DNA of 64,000 bases from Mangifera indica (GCF_011075055.1 NC_058149.1:6454449-6518448); one strand, 5' to 3'. Positions 11,139 to 25,260 are shown, counted from the first letter of the stretch. Made by a program: numbers and translations. The notes: generated from the letters alone by a model not told the origin.

Positions 11139-12571
11139 TATAGTATCAAAGCAATACATATTAGATTATGAAATCTGAAATTTGGAATTGAAATAAGAAT
11201 TTGTTAATTTTGAATTAGGGTATTAAAATCCAAGATTAAATTTACAAAATTAGGGTTTTTAAGGTTTTGTTAATTTTGAATTTAGGGTTGAAAATTAATC
11301 ACTTTAACCTTGAAATTAGGGCTTCGAAAATTCCTAATTTTGACAATTGAGGTTGAATTTCACTTCGGTGAATTTAGTTTTCGAATTCAAATTAATTTTT
11401 CGATCAAAATTAGACCCAAAACCCACTATGTGCAGCTTCCAGTTTTGTTTAATTATCAACAAAACTAGAGGCACCTAAATTTCCTTCCTTGAGTCATGCC
11501 CTCATGCCTCTCCTTTTTCTACCAGAACAACCAATTCTTGACAGAATTGGGATAAAAAAGATTGTCTAAGCTAAAACGGTTACCTTCTTTTCCTAACACA
11601 CTTTTGAGTTGAAGAAACTGAAAGAATAGCCAACAACACGTTATCAAGGTTTCTTATTGGTTGGAATCATTGATTGATGTTAGAATCTCAGCAAAATGGT
11701 AAAATTGGTAAATTATGGTTTATTTTTCTTCGCAGAACTAGATCAACAAAGCTAAATGGCCAAATTGGCCCAAGAGGCAAAGTCAATTAACTTGGTTTAG
11801 GTTAAGTCAACTAAGTAAATTGACTCGTGTAGCCTCATGGGTTTATCAAGCTCAACTAAAAGTAACTCGAGTAAGAGGCACGTCTATTCATGCACATAAG
11901 TTTTGAAAATGCAGCACCATTTGCATGCATGCATGTGTAATTAATAGATTCAATCATAAGAACACGTGCCAATAAGATCACGTGTGTGATCGTATGTTAG
12001 AAAATTTGGTTACACATGTAGGCGTGTGAACCATTTTTGATGGCGTGTCTAAGAGCGTGAATAAAATGACAATGCTTTTGAGATGCACGTGAGTATATGA
12101 CTGGGTTATGGTGGTGCGTGTCAACATGTGAAAGGCTTCTCGAGGCACGTAAGAGTACGAAAAGTGTATTAATGTCATGTTATGATGTGTGCAATGCTTC
12201 TAAAAGCACATGAAAGGTTCTTTTGGCACGTTGGTTATCACTAAAGGCAAGTAATGACTTATAATAGGTGCAAATAATGAGTAGAGTCTTATAAAAGTGT
12301 CAGTGCATGTAAATAATGATTTATGTCTAGTGGTTTCATGCAATAGTGTGTAATCGGTTCCAAGTAGGTGTATATGCATACATAAAGGATCATTTGGACA
12401 TATTAGTATGTGTATGTGTATGAATGTCTTATGAAAGCATGTAATATAGTTTTAAAGTTTTATTGGGCACGTAAGTGCACATGAAAAAGGATTATAGGGT
12501 GCATATGAGGGCATAAAGGTTAGTCTAGGCATTTTAGAGTACATTAAGAGTTTAAGATATTACATTAAGCT
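11139..12571. other. Leader and former gag region of the old copia element, left of the gypsy insertion
   Basis: It begins with the tRNA-Met primer site. No readable gag remains. From about 11900 to 12560 the sequence repeats variants of (g)cacgtgagt / gcacatga words, and similar words resume at 21740 on the far side of the gypsy element. This supports the two sides having once been contiguous. Confidence 0.5.
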
Positions 12572-14822
12572 TGTAAAACCCCTTATCCAAAATATTCACC
12601 CTAAAAGATATGACCTATCAAACTCTATAATATGTTATTTTAATCATTAAATGCAAGATATTCAAAACAGACTTACCATTTCAAAAGTGTATTAAAATGT
12701 AATGCAATAGTTCAAACATTATCTAGATAATTTAAATGAGAGCATCTAATCGTAACTATAAGCTCATACAAATTAATAACATTCAAATTCAAATGCATCA
12801 ATACATATAAACGAATCTGTAAGTGTGTAATGGATGGTTTATGAATGATAATGAAAAACGTCTAAGTCCCTCTGAACTCATGCATCGTAAAGAGCCATAC
12901 CATTAGTTTACCTGTTGCCACTCTACTATGCCAGTACCTTACCTATAAAATCACACAGAAACACGTGAATAAATTTACACTCAATAAATAGAAAAAGTAA
13001 TACATGTAGTGGTATTACTTCCTTCTTAAGAAAGTTCTCAGATGTATTCTCCAACATCCTAGATGCCTATATTCAAGTAACGAGATGTCATCTCAAATGA
13101 CTAACTCTTACAATATACGTCAATGTCCTAAACGTCATGTAAAAGCTTATGACATCTCGAATGTCATTCTTATGTGCTATTTATACACATGTTGACCAAG
13201 CTTGGGCTGATGAGACAATATTACTCATACGGTGGATCGCTGGACTATTCCCGTCTTTGCACACGTATCCCAAATTCTATTACATCCATTGTCAGTGTGA
13301 AATTACATACATTTATTAGCCCTGTTGCTTTCATTGCCACTTTACACACAGTTTGGTGATCTGTAACACTATTATACATTATATCAAACTTTTTTATCTA
13401 TATAAGATCCAATTAGGTACTTGTCGTAGTCCACATAATCAGACACACCCTTATGAATTTTCATTACTAATAACTCTCATTAGGGTCTTATAATTAGTTT
13501 TCTTCCCTTAATATCCCTTATAAGAGTAAGTTTGTCATTTCTCTAATCCATATATTCATAGTAAAACTTTATACATTCTAAATCTATTTCAAGTGATTAA
13601 ACTTTCAAGTTTTTCTAAAAGTACATAAGTGTGTATCCTTTATATACGGGCATGTATTACCCAATCTACACGACGTGCGACAAAAACACACAAGAGTATA
13701 TCCTTGGTGTAGGGCACACAGTCGTGTGTCTCATACCACACGAGTATGTGTCCATGTCTAATTCTACACCCTCGTGTACCCAATCTTACATGGGTTGATA
13801 TTCCTAAATCCATACAGACATGTGTCGCTAAAATTCCAAAATTTTGAGAATTTCGATTCTAAGTCTCCTACATTTTCCATACATCCAAATACAATCAAAA
13901 TCCTTCTAAAAGTACATATTTCATAACCAATACCTTACCATACAACCATATTCCGCATTACACATGTGAATTAATGATTTAAGCAACATCAACGTGGCAC
14001 AACACATACCAAATATGCCTATCCCATTCTACACTATACATCAAAGGTTCATGTATCTACATACCAATTTTAGTGAATTTTCTATCATTCTACCAACTCA
14101 AACAATCCATTAACATTAAATTAAATAATCATACATAGAAGGAATCATTACTAAATTGAGATCAAATAATTCTAAACTACAAATAAAACCACAATCATGA
14201 AAAAACTCAATCAACTTTTCTATATAACTCATGTTAATTACCTTGATACAATAACACCCAATACAACAACAATACAAGAACTCGTGTTAATTACCTTGAT
14301 ACAATAACAATAATAGTTTTCTCGTGGCTTGAATGATTCCTAAAAACTTTTCTCCAAGCAAGACATTACCCTAGCATTGTCTAATCCTCCATTCCCTTCT
14401 ACTGGTTGAAAATATTTTAGAAAAAAAAATAAGGCTACATGTTCTGTAACTGGTTATATTTTAAGATTAAAGAGACATACATAGGCGTGTATGCTAAATA
14501 CATGGTCATGCATGTCGTTATGAAGCATTAAAACCACATTACTCAACTCTTGCAAAACATATCCTTATATTAGAGTTCAAAATTCACTAACTAGACATGA
14601 TCATGTACCTTACTTACATAAGGGTGTACCCTAGCCAAATTTGGCCAAATAAAACGATACGTAAAAAGACCATTTCGCCTTTTCTACTCATTATACATAG
14701 GTGTATAGTTTCTCATACACGACCATGCATGCCATAAATCACATAACAACTTTACAAATGCAGTTTCACAAGAAAATATAAAAAAGACCAAAATACCCTT
14801 AAGCATACTTACGAATGTTACA
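12572..14822 (-). repeat. 3' LTR of the gypsy element
   Basis: About 2.25 kb, collinear with 19428-21739. A 30-base segment containing ttaattaccttgatacaata is duplicated near 14230-14300. It contains short palindromic words such as cacacagtcgtgtg near 13716. Confidence 0.88.
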
Positions 14823-14869
14823 TTTCTTCCCCCCTTAAATGAATTTCATCCTCGAAATTCACTCGAACA

Positions 14870-15602
14870 ACTATAGGAAGTTTTGTCTCATATTATACTT
14901 TACCTCTCAAATGGCTTCCTTTACTCGATTATTTCTCTAAAGGACCTTAACTAGAGAAATTTGTTTATTCTTGAGTTGCTTCACTCATTTGTTAAAGAAC
15001 CTGGATTGACGTTTCCTTATAGGCCAAATCATCTCTAAACTCTACATATTCAACTCTTAACATAAGTATCAGGTCATAGAGATACTTGCATAATAATGAC
15101 ACATGAAATACATTGTGTATCCTATCCATACTAACGAGAAATGCAAATCTTTAAGCAACCTTGCTTACATGCTCCAAGATCTCATAAGGTCTCACAAACC
15201 TCGGCACCAATTTACCTTTTTACTCGAATCTCTTCACATGGTTGTAAAGGTAATCTTCACAAAGACCTTGTCATCTATAGTAAACTCTAAATCTCATCTC
15301 TTTTGGTCTGCATAACTTTTCTAATGATCCTGAACTTGTTTCATCCTTTCTCAAATCAACCTCACATATTTGATCATCTTTTCAGTCATTTTTTGCCTTA
15401 AAGATTTTGCTAATGTATCACTTTCATAAATCTCCTCCCAATGCGATGGTAATTGACACTTTCTCCCATAAAATGCCTCATAGGGAGTCATATGGATAGT
15501 TGTCTGATAGCTATTATTATAAGCAAATTCCATTAGTGGTAACATCTCAACCCAACTCACTATTTGATCCAAGCAATAAACTCTTAACATATCCTCTATC
15601 AC
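14870..15602 (-). pseudogene. Gypsy integrase C-terminal part and tail
   Basis: The minus frame 15602-15351 reads EMLPLMEFAYNNSYQTTI and TPYEAFYGRKCQ, the classic gypsy integrase region after the catalytic core. Further down, near 15130-15100, the minus strand reads DRIHNVFHVSLL, the gypsy integrase C-terminal signature. Stops and frame changes break the sequence. The segment before the polypurine tract keeps residues expected of a chromovirus tail, but a chromodomain cannot be shown. Confidence 0.8.
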
Positions 15603-16299
15603 TTAATTCACTCTCTTAGTCTATCTATCAATTTGAGGGTGATAAGTAGTGCTAACTATCAATCTAGTACCTATTGATCACTACAAACTCTACCAAAAGG
15701 ATAAGACAAATCTTGTTTCTCTGTACAATATAATGGTTTTAGGTACTTCGTGTAATCTCACAATCTTTTGACTTGGTTAATCAATCTACTATAACCAAAG
15801 GGCATTATATCCACTTCAAATTCTTGATAAACCGACCATAAAGTCTATAGAGATATGCTCCTACTTTCATTCAGGAATTATCAAAGATTGTAAAAATCTA
15901 GATAGTTTTTGATGTTCAACCTTAACTTACTGACACACTGAACATTTTGCCATAAAGTCTACCACTTATATTTTTATGTCAATCCACCATAATGTCTTCT
16001 TTAGGTGTTGGTACATCTTTACACTTCTAGGGTGGATAGTGTAAAAGGAATTATGAGCCTTAGATAAGATCTTATGCCTCAAATCTAACACCTTAGAAAC
16101 ACACACATAATCCATAAATCTCAACACCTCTTCAGTGATATTAAAATGAGATATTGTGGTCTTAATAATCCTCTTCCTTATCTAGACATGCCACTTGTTT
16201 GACAACTGAGCTTCATGAATCTTGTCCAACAACATTGAACAAATTCTTAGATCAATTGACATTCCCATAACTAGCCCAATCTGGTACTTCTCTATCTTT

Positions 16300-17650
16300 C
16301 TTTGTAGCTCTTAACAAGTTGTGACCTGTGGTAACATTACTTTTCTATTCAGGACATCTACCACCATATTTGCTTTCCTACGATGGTACTGAATGTCACA
16401 ATTATAATCTTTAACCAATTTTAATTATCTCTTTTATCTCATATTTAAATCTCTCTAGATGAATAAGTACTTCAAACTCTTATGATTTGTGTAAATACTA
16501 CATTAGACTCTATACAAATAATATCTTTAGATTTTCATGGAAAAAATTACTGCAGTTAGTTCCAGATCATAGGTATGATACCAAACCTTATAATTCTTTA
16601 GATATCTAGAGGCATAGACTATCACTTTCCCTTTCTCTATAAGTACTGCTTCTACTTTTCCTTTCTCCATAACTATCTAGAGGTATCTATGTATAAATAA
16701 TACTTTCTCTTTATATGGGTAAGGTTAAAACTGGTGTTGAGGTCAATCTATTATTTAATTCCTGGAAACTCCTTTCATAGGCATCGAACCATCTAAAAGG
16801 GATATTATTCCTAGTCAACTCAGTCAAAAGTCAAGCTAACTTAGAGAAGCCCTTCATAAAACGTTTATAATAACCTGTCAGTCCTAGAAAACTTCTCACC
16901 TAATTAAAGGTTGTGGGTCTCTGCCACTCTAACATTATCTCAACCTTACCTAGATCAACCGAGATATTATCAACTAATACCACATGCCTAAGAAAAGTAA
17001 TATGATCTAAATAGAATTCACTTTTTGAGAACTTAGTGTATGGTTGTTTCTTACATAGTCTCTATAGCACAAATCTTAAATGTCTCTCATGCTTCTCACG
17101 ATACTTGGAGTGCACCAATATATCATCGATAAATACCACAATAAATTTATCAAGATAATTTTGAAACACCTTGTTTATTAAATCCATGAAGATCGCTAAT
17201 GCATTTGTCAGGCCAAAAGACATCACCGTAAATTCATAGTGCCTATATCTTATTTGAAAGGCCATCTTTAGAACATCTTTCTTGGCTACCTTGACTTGAT
17301 GGTATCCTGACCTTAAATCAATCTTTGAAAATATCAAAGCACCTTTCAGCTAATCAAATAAATCATCAATTTCTGGTAGTGGATACTTGTTCTTAATTGT
17401 GACCTTGTTTAACTCCTTATAGTCAATACACATACACATTAACCTATCATTCTTTTACACAAAAAGGATCGGTATGTCCTACGGCGAATGACTTAGACGT
17501 ATAAACTTACAGTCAATAACTTCTATAACTATTTCTTTAACTTTTGAAGCTCTACTGGTGCCATTTTATGAAACCTTAGATTTAGGTGTTGTCTTTGGGG
17601 CTAACTCTATACTGAACTCTGTCTCTCTCATTGGTGCTAATCCAGGTAAC
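16300..17650 (-). pseudogene. Gypsy reverse transcriptase and RNase H remnant
   Basis: The frame 17337-17062 reads [15 protein letters not shown], then MSFGLTNA and [12 protein letters not shown]. The last is the catalytic [FY]xDD box of gypsy reverse transcriptase. Upstream sequence (17650-17340) still reads a degenerate N-terminal RT region ending just before FSKIDL. Downstream (17050-16700) FLGLTGYYKRF marks the RT/RNase H junction. Stops interrupt all parts. Confidence 0.86.
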
Positions 17651-19411
17651 TCATTTGGAAACACAACAAAAATTTCACACACTACTATAGTGGATTACAA
17701 ACCCAGGGCGGTTTCTACTGGCTTGCTTACCACATGAGCTAGGTACTCTAAACACTATTTCATTAACATTTTTCTGGCTTTTAGGTTACTGATTATCATG
17801 CTCAATACTTGATCTTTACTAAATGAGAATTTTTCACTATTTTCCAACTGGAACCAAAGTTTCTTCTTCTTGTAGTCTATCTCAACTCCATAGTGGTTTA
17901 AGAAATCCATATATAATATTATATTAGCTCCCAAAAACTCCTTCTTAAAAGCCTATAAAAAATGAGTCCATGTCATAATATCAGTCTATTGAGCATCCTT
18001 AATATCAGGCTCTCCACTATACTTTGACATTGTCTTTCATTAAGTAATTGACATATCAAATCTTTTCCTTATCTAACATCTCAAACAGCGTCATTACCTC
18101 CTTTACAACATCTAGCCAATCATCTACTGACACAGTATCCCTATTTGTCCCATGAAACTCTAGGGGTTGGTGTATACTTGCTAGGTTATAAATAGGGTGA
18201 ATCTAGCCCTTGTGTCATTCTGTTACCTTCTGTCTTTATAAGCCTTCACCCATTGACTTTTATTTGGGTAGCATGTCATATGCATGGGGTATTACTAAAC
18301 TAATAGTGGTGCAGACATAAGGTGACTCATACTCTTAGAGGTTTCATGATTAGCTTGAAGAACCTCTTGTACAATCCTCCTGATCTACTCATCATCTATA
18401 CCAAGTGCTACAACTATACCCGATACGAGTCCTTGAGCTATATCTTAACTCTTCTCTAGAACTAGAATCTCATTAATCTCATTATTACCTATCAATCTAT
18501 TAGATCTTCTTATCTTGAAATCAAACACACAACCTTAATTATACATAATACTATTTATATGTAAGTTATAACTTTACTTACAACAGTTAGCCGATAGGAG
18601 TAACTGACATCACATGAGGGATTTCAAATGATTATGCAAGCATAAAATCACTTTTGGGATTCCTAAAAGGCCAAAGGACTTATTCCCACTCAATGTATGC
18701 TATTTTCTCAAGTTTTTCCTATTAACTTTGAAAATCTTATTTACTCACCCATGACCGTTTAAATATATTAGTTTTAAGGGAAACATTATTATTTTATATT
18801 TAATATTGAAAATAAACTTAAATTTTGATTTCATTTTTTTCCTTAAACCCTAAAAACTAATAATTTTCCTTAAACTCATGTTTTCAAAAACAATATTTTT
18901 CTTCTAAGGTTTCTAAACTTTTAGATCTAATTTTTTTGACGATGATCGATAATCTCCAATCACTGTCTCTTCCTCTCTGGTGCATCCTCCTTTTGACTGT
19001 GCTTCTTTTAATGCCATGAGGCATCGTTATCGACGAAGACCTCATCTTGATCTTTGGATGAAGATGATTCATTTTTATTAACAACGACACTTTGTGGCAT
19101 CGAAAAAAGCATGGTCAAAAGGAGGATGCATCAAAGAGGAAGAAATGATACCTAGAGATTGTCAGTCATCGTAAAAAAAATTAGATTTGAAAGTTTGAAA
19201 ACCCTAGAAGAAAAATACAGTTTTTGAAAACTTGGGTTTGGAAGAAATTGTTAGTTTTTAGGATTTAGGGAGGAACATGATATAACTAACAGACTTAATT
19301 AATTTTAACCATTTACGGGTGGGTAAATGAGATTTTCAAAGTTAATGGGGGAAAACTTGGGAAATTAGCATACTTTGAGGGGAATAAGTCCTTTGGCCTT
19401 CTTAAAATCTT
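17651..19411 (-). pseudogene. Gypsy protease and gag zone, heavily decayed
   Basis: Minus-strand translation near 18130-17950 gives short gag-like stretches, but no frame is longer than a few dozen codons except one at 19090-18884 without motifs. A locally repeated pair of segments (18840-19000 against 19100-19260, inverted) is also visible. Assignment rests mainly on position between the primer site and RT. Confidence 0.5.
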
Positions 19412-19424
19412 GCTCTAATACCAT
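19412..19424 (-). other. Primer-binding site of the gypsy element
   Basis: The minus strand reads TGGTATTAGAGCA, three bases inside the 5' LTR end, matching the 3' end complement of initiator Met-tRNA with one change. Confidence 0.75.
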
Positions 19425-19427
19425 AAA

Positions 19428-21739
19428 TGTAGCATCCCTCTCAGAGAACTTACCCCTATCCAAAATATTCACTTTGAGAGATGTGACCTATCAAACTTTA
19501 TAGTATGCTATTTTAATCAATAAATGCAAGACATTCAAAATAGACCCACCATCCCAAAAGTGTACTAAAATGTAATACAATAGTTTAAACATCATCTAAA
19601 TAATATAAATGAAAGCATCTAATCGTAAGTCTGAGTTCATGTAAATCAAAAACATTCAAATCCAAATGCACCAATACATAAAAAAGAATCAGTAAGTGTG
19701 TAATGAATGGTTTATGAATGATAACGAAAAACATCCAAGTCCCCTTACACTTATGCACTATAACGAGTCATACCACTAGTTTCTTTGTTGCCACCTCGTT
19801 ACTCTGTAACCCTTCCTGCAAAATCACATAGAAAACATGTGAGTGAATTTACACTTAGTAAATAACAAAAGTAATACATGTAGTGGTGTTACTTCCTTCC
19901 TAAGACAATTCACAAATGTATTCTCCAACATCTTAGATGCCCATATTCAAGTAACAAGGTGTCATCCCGAATGACTAACCCTTACAATGTATGTCGATAT
20001 CCCAAATGTCATGTGAAAGTTTATGACATCCTGAATGTCATTTTTATGTGTAATTTATATATATGTCAACCAGATTTGGGTTGTTGAGACAATATTACTC
20101 ATATAGTGGGTCCTTGGACCACTCTTATCTTCGCACACACATCCTAAATGCTACTTGGCTTAACATCTATGTAGAATTCCATAGATTTATTAGTCTTGTT
20201 GCTTTCACGACCACTTAACATATAGTTTGATAGCCTGTAACATTATTGTACATCATATCAAACTTTTATATCCGAATGGGATACAGTCAGGTACGTTTCA
20301 TTGTCCATATAGTCAGGTACACCTTTATTAATTTTCATTACTAATAACTCTCATGAGGGTCTTATTATTAGTTTTCTTCCCTAATATCCCTCATTTCTCT
20401 AATCTTTATATTCATAGCAAAACTTCACACATTTTGAATCCATTTCAAGTGATTACACTTTCAAGTTTCCTTAAAAGTACACAAGTGTGTATCCTTTATA
20501 CACGGACATGTATTAGCCAATTTACATGACATACGACAAAAACACATAAGAATGTATCCTTGGTGTAGGGCACACAACTGTGTCCCATACCACACGAGCA
20601 TATGTCCATGCCCAATTCTACACCCCGTGTACCCAATCTTACACAGGTAGATATTCCTAAATACACATAGACGTGTGTCGCTGAAATTCTAGAATTTCCA
20701 GAATTTCGATTCTAAGTCTCCCAGATTTTTTATACATCCAAATAGAATCAAAATTCTTCTAAAAGTACATATTTCATAACCAATACCTTACCATACAACC
20801 TTATTTTGCACTACACACATGAATCAATGATTTAAACAATATCAACATGGCACAACACATACCCATTTTGTCTATCCTAATCTCCACTACACATCAAAGT
20901 TTCATTCATCCATATACTAATTTCAGGGATTTTTTTATCATTTTACCAACCCAAACAATCCATTAACATTAAATTAAACAACCATACATAGAGGAAATCA
21001 TTACCAAACCGAGATTAAATAATTTTAAACTATAAATAAAACCATAATCATGGAAAAACTCAATCAACCCTTACTTCCACCATTAATGTGTGTGTGTGTG
21101 TGTATGTATGTGTGTGTATATATATATAAAAGCAATCAAGTAGCATGTTCACACTCAATTTGGAACCATCAGTAACACCCAATATAGCAACAACACAAGA
21201 ACTCATGCTACTTACCTTGATACAATAATGATAGTAGTCTTCTAGTCGCTTGAACGATTCCCAAAAAGGTCTCTCCTGGAAGACTTAGCCTTAGCACTTT
21301 CCAATCTTCCCTTTTCTCTTGCTAGTTGAAAAGATTTTAGAAAAAAAATAAGTGTTACACATTCTACAACTGTTTTTATTTTCAAATTAAACAAACATAC
21401 ACAAGCTTATATACTAAATACATGGGTGTGTGTGGTAGTTATGAAGCATTAAAACCACATCGTGCGATTCTCGTGAAACATATCCTTATCTCAAAATTCA
21501 AAATTCTCTAACTAGAGACAACCATGTACCCTACTTACATGAGCATATACCTTGACCAAATTCGGCCAAATTAAATGATACAAAAAAAGAACATTTTGCT
21601 CGCTTTGCTATATCATACACGAGCGTGTACCTTTCATTGCATACCATAAATCACATAATAGTTTTGCAAACACAATCTCACATAGGAAAAAACTAAGAAA
21701 AAAATCAAAATACCCTTAAGCATACTTGTGGATGTTACA
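19428..21739 (-). repeat. 5' LTR of the gypsy element
   Basis: About 2.3 kb, collinear with 12572-14822. It carries a (gt)n/(at)n microsatellite at about 21087-21128 that the other LTR lacks, so the arms have diverged since insertion. Confidence 0.88.
21087..21128. repeat. GT/AT microsatellite
   Basis: A run of tg repeats passes into tatg and then ta repeats inside the gypsy 5' LTR. Confidence 0.9.
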
Positions 21740-24050
21740 AAGCATGTTAAGGACATGTAACATTTCTAGAGCATGTGAAAGGCAAACAATAACCCATAAA
21801 GTGCATGAATGTATGTGAATGGTTTGTGTTGACACATAAAGACATATGAGGCATTTGCAAGTCTCTATTAAAAGTGAAATGAATTTTAGATTAACTATTG
21901 TGGCATAAAGTACTCTCCTATTATTATGATTGATGAATTTAAATATCAACTTTTTCATGTGTGATTACGTTACCATATTATATCAATATTATTGTTCAAT
22001 GAGTTAGATGTAACAATTTTAAAGAAGATTATCAGAGACAATAAGATATTATGTCTCATGATATCGCAATTAAGATAGTAATATTTAGTATTATTAGAAT
22101 TTTTTTGTGAGTTTTCATGGTGATAATCGCTAAAATGGTACATTAATGAGGCTTACAGAATTTTCCATCATGTAATGATACATCATTTGGTTTTTAATAT
22201 ATAAGGTTAATTTTGGAAATGCTCTAGTCATAGAGAACTCAATAAACTCAAATGCGGTTGGGCTTATTCAACTGATATGTGCATATCCTATTAAATAGAG
22301 GAGGAAAAATGATCTAGGAAGTTTTTTATCTGCCCAAAGGTGGTATTTCTTTCAAAAATCATATGTTCTTAGGTCCTCATATGGGCATATAAGCTTTTGT
22401 TTGGGATCTTAATAGCATGTCATTTTTTTTTCCCAAAAGTGATTTAATGATGATGCACTAAGAATTCATATAAGGTGTGACTTATACAGTTTTAAAACTA
22501 CTTTGATCATTGTCTAATAAGGGTTTGTTGTAATATTTGATTAAGATTTTCAAAGATAATTCGGTGTTATATCTCATGAAACCTTAATTTTGACAATATT
22601 ATTTAATCTCAGTAGAAATTATTGTAAGTTGTTAGAATGTTTAATGGCCAAAGTAGTGTATTCATTGAAGCTTGCGAAATTTCTACATTCAGTTAAAAAG
22701 ATATTCTTCAATTTAATGCATGTAATTTTTTGTCCAATTGTGGTTATTGTGTGTGTTAAAATTGATGATTATATAAGGTGTTCATGGAATTGCATTGGTC
22801 ATGAAAATTTCAATTTAGCTAAAGGTGATTGTGATTTTTCAATTGACATATGTTTTTCCTTCTAGTGTGAAAAAGAGTAGTAACCTAAAGGATTTATCTA
22901 TCTAAAGATGATAAACTTTTCAAAAGTTATTTGTTCTTTTTTATTTGTAACCTTAAGCTTGAAGACCCTAATTGCCTGTTGTATTCTTTGCCCAAACATG
23001 ATTATATGATGATGCATCTGAAACCTCATGGATAATAGCTTATCAGGTTTTCAATCTATTTATTGTCAATGATATTGTTTATTGCATCTCATTTTTAATA
23101 AAATTCATTTTTGTGAACAATAATAATAATACTGTAATAGAGGTCTCGATTGACTCTAACTTTAAAGAGTTAGCAATAAGATTTGTATTTGCACTATTTA
23201 TTAAAAATATAGTTTGGGCCTAACAAGTTGATGAACCACCCAAGGCCAAAGATTATAGCTCAATTGAATAAAATGATTTTTATGTTGAGTAGGAGAAATT
23301 CATCAGGTTAAGTTTGTTTGCCATAAAAAATCCATTAGGTAAAACCATAAGTGTAAATAAGTTCATCACTATAGTTAGTCAAACATCTCATAATATTAGA
23401 GATATTTGTTTATTGAGTGGTATGATTTTGACAAGCTATGATAGCCCTAAAAGAGTCAAAGATTAATAAGTATATGTTAAGTTTTTAAAAGGCACCATAA
23501 GACTCATATTTGACTTCAGTCAAATCAAGACTAGTATATGGTTTAGAATCAGATATAAGACATTATTAATCTGATTTCTAAATATTCTTGAATAAGAGAA
23601 ACAAAAAAAGGATAAATAGTACTAGTATTGTTACCCCAATAAGGTTAAAAGTTTTGGAAGTGAAGTTAGTTAATGGATAAAGGCTAAGTAAGTGGGAGTC
23701 CACATTTAGGTTTAGAAATTAGATAAATATTGAAGTTATAAATATAGGCAAAATGGATGTTTGTCAAATTTACAAGATTCTGGGATTTCAAAATGACATA
23801 TTTATAAAACTCAGTAATAGGCTTAAAGTTATGATGCAAAGTAAATGTGGCTAAGTATCTATAAAGAAAGTAGTCAACAAGACATAGTATATTTTCAGAT
23901 AATTTCCATGTAAATTTATCTAAGGATTTCTTGTAAGTTTTGGACATAAAAGAAAGCTCAAGCTTAGGCAATTGAAGTTTATGGATGCTCCATATAAGTA
24001 AAAACCTATAATCATGTTGAGATGAGACTAGGTCTAAGAATAGGTTATCA
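21740..24050 (+). other. Internal region of the old copia element, right of the gypsy insertion
   Basis: No intact gene is visible. A diverged direct duplication of about 520-570 bp is present: gattatcagagacaataagat at 22027 against gattttcaaagataattcgg at 22545, and atctgcccaaagg near 22329 against atctatctaaagatg near 22896. From about 23200 the plus strand keeps short copia-like phrases broken by stops. Confidence 0.45.
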
Positions 24051-24059
24051 TTAAGTCAT

Positions 24060-25260
24060 TAGCCATCTGGAGATCACTTTAAAGGTTGTTCCGCCTAAAG
24101 AATTGATAGATAATCACATAGTAGATGAGCCAAATACGATTGATGTAATTGTGAAAACCTTGATGAGGAAGTTTACTATAAAAGTATGATAAGCTATCAT
24201 TAAAATTTTTTATGTGTATCTCAGTAATGGAGATTATGCTATTGAAAGTCTTTATGAATTATAAATTTGACAAGCATTTATAATCATGTGAGAAAAGATA
24301 AAGTTTATCATTAATAATAAAGTATGAGACCTCATGACATTGAAAGCTCATTTGGATTACAGCTATGTAAGATGGATGCCAAAATTGTCTTTCTAAATGA
24401 AAGTCTTAGTAAAGGGGTCTATATAAAGTAATTAGGTTTATTAAAAACATAAGAGATAAAGCTTTTGGTATACAATCTTAAGAAGTCTATCTATAGTTGA
24501 AATAAACGTTTTGACAATGGTGTCTCAAATTTGATGAAATGCATTCTCATGACCTCATAGAGAACAAATTGGGCCAATATAGATATATGAAGATCAATGA
24601 GAGCAAATTTATCAGCATGGTATGGTTCTGTGTAAAACTTATGATGTGAAAGATATTAAAGATGCATAATTTGCTATTCGTATTGAGATCCACTGAGATA
24701 GTACTCATAGATTTATTGACATATCTCAAATGCATACTTAAAATGTATGTTTAAAAGATTTCATATGCAAGATTAGAGGGCAAACAATGTGTTATTGTAA
24801 AAGGAGATAAAGTTTAGCATCAAACATTGTCTAAATGTCCATATAATGAGGTTGAGAGGGAATTCATGTGAAATGTCCCTTATGGTGGCATTATTGGAAG
24901 CTTAATGAATGCACAAGTATGCACAAACTTGATATAACTTTTTCATTTAAAGTTTTTAATCTTTACCTTTCAAATCAAATTTTGATTATTAGGTTATGGT
25001 TTAAGAGGTAATAAGATACTTGCAAAAGATCAAGTTTTTTATGGTTGCAAAGAAGATTTGAGATATATTTTGGATATATTATTATACTCATTGAATAGGC
25101 TATATTTGGAAAAACATTAAGTAGTTGCTAGTAGCTATTAGTAACAACTTTAACCATGGACATTGGATTTGCAGCTTACTATGGGGTAGCTTTTCAGGTG
25201 TGTGGTTGAAGGAAAACTTGATTGAATTACTTGGTGTTGACTTTATTTAATATGATAACA
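24060..25260 (+). pseudogene. Copia reverse transcriptase / RNase H remnant
   Basis: Three plus-strand anchors identify the family. Near 24370 the sequence reads DAKIVFLNESL, matching the copia RT DVKTAFLNG box. Near 24465 it reads VYNLKKSIYS, matching the KLxKSLYGLK box. Near 24815-24940 a frame reads KCPYNEVEREFM and later PYGGIIGSLMNAQVCTNLDI, matching the VGSLMYA..CTRPDI region after the RT. Near 25155 weak RNase H similarity follows. Stops and frameshifts are frequent. This gives the orientation of the enclosing element. Confidence 0.72.

Larger units (their letters stand above)
12572..21739 (-). mobile_element. Ty3/gypsy LTR retrotransposon (chromovirus type), nested and decayed, 9.2 kb
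   Basis: On the minus strand the 5' LTR is 19428-21739 and the 3' LTR is 12572-14822. Both begin TGTAACAT. The primer site TGGTATTAGAGC (initiator Met-tRNA) adjoins the 5' LTR near 19424-19412. The polypurine tract AAGGGGGGAAGAAA directly precedes the 3' LTR (14836-14823). Flanking 5-bp words are aagct (12567-12571) and aagca (21740-21744), one mismatch. Gag, reverse transcriptase and integrase are readable as fragments on the minus strand. The long LTRs and the HNVFHVSLL segment near the integrase end fit the Tekay/Del group. Many stops exclude autonomous activity. Confidence 0.9.

Noticed and set aside
15103..15315. 70-codon plus-strand frame
   Set aside because: It is antisense to the gypsy integrase tail.
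18884..19260. Candidate basic-protein gene on the minus strand within the gypsy element
   Set aside because: It lacks motifs and overlaps a local inverted duplication. More likely decayed gag.
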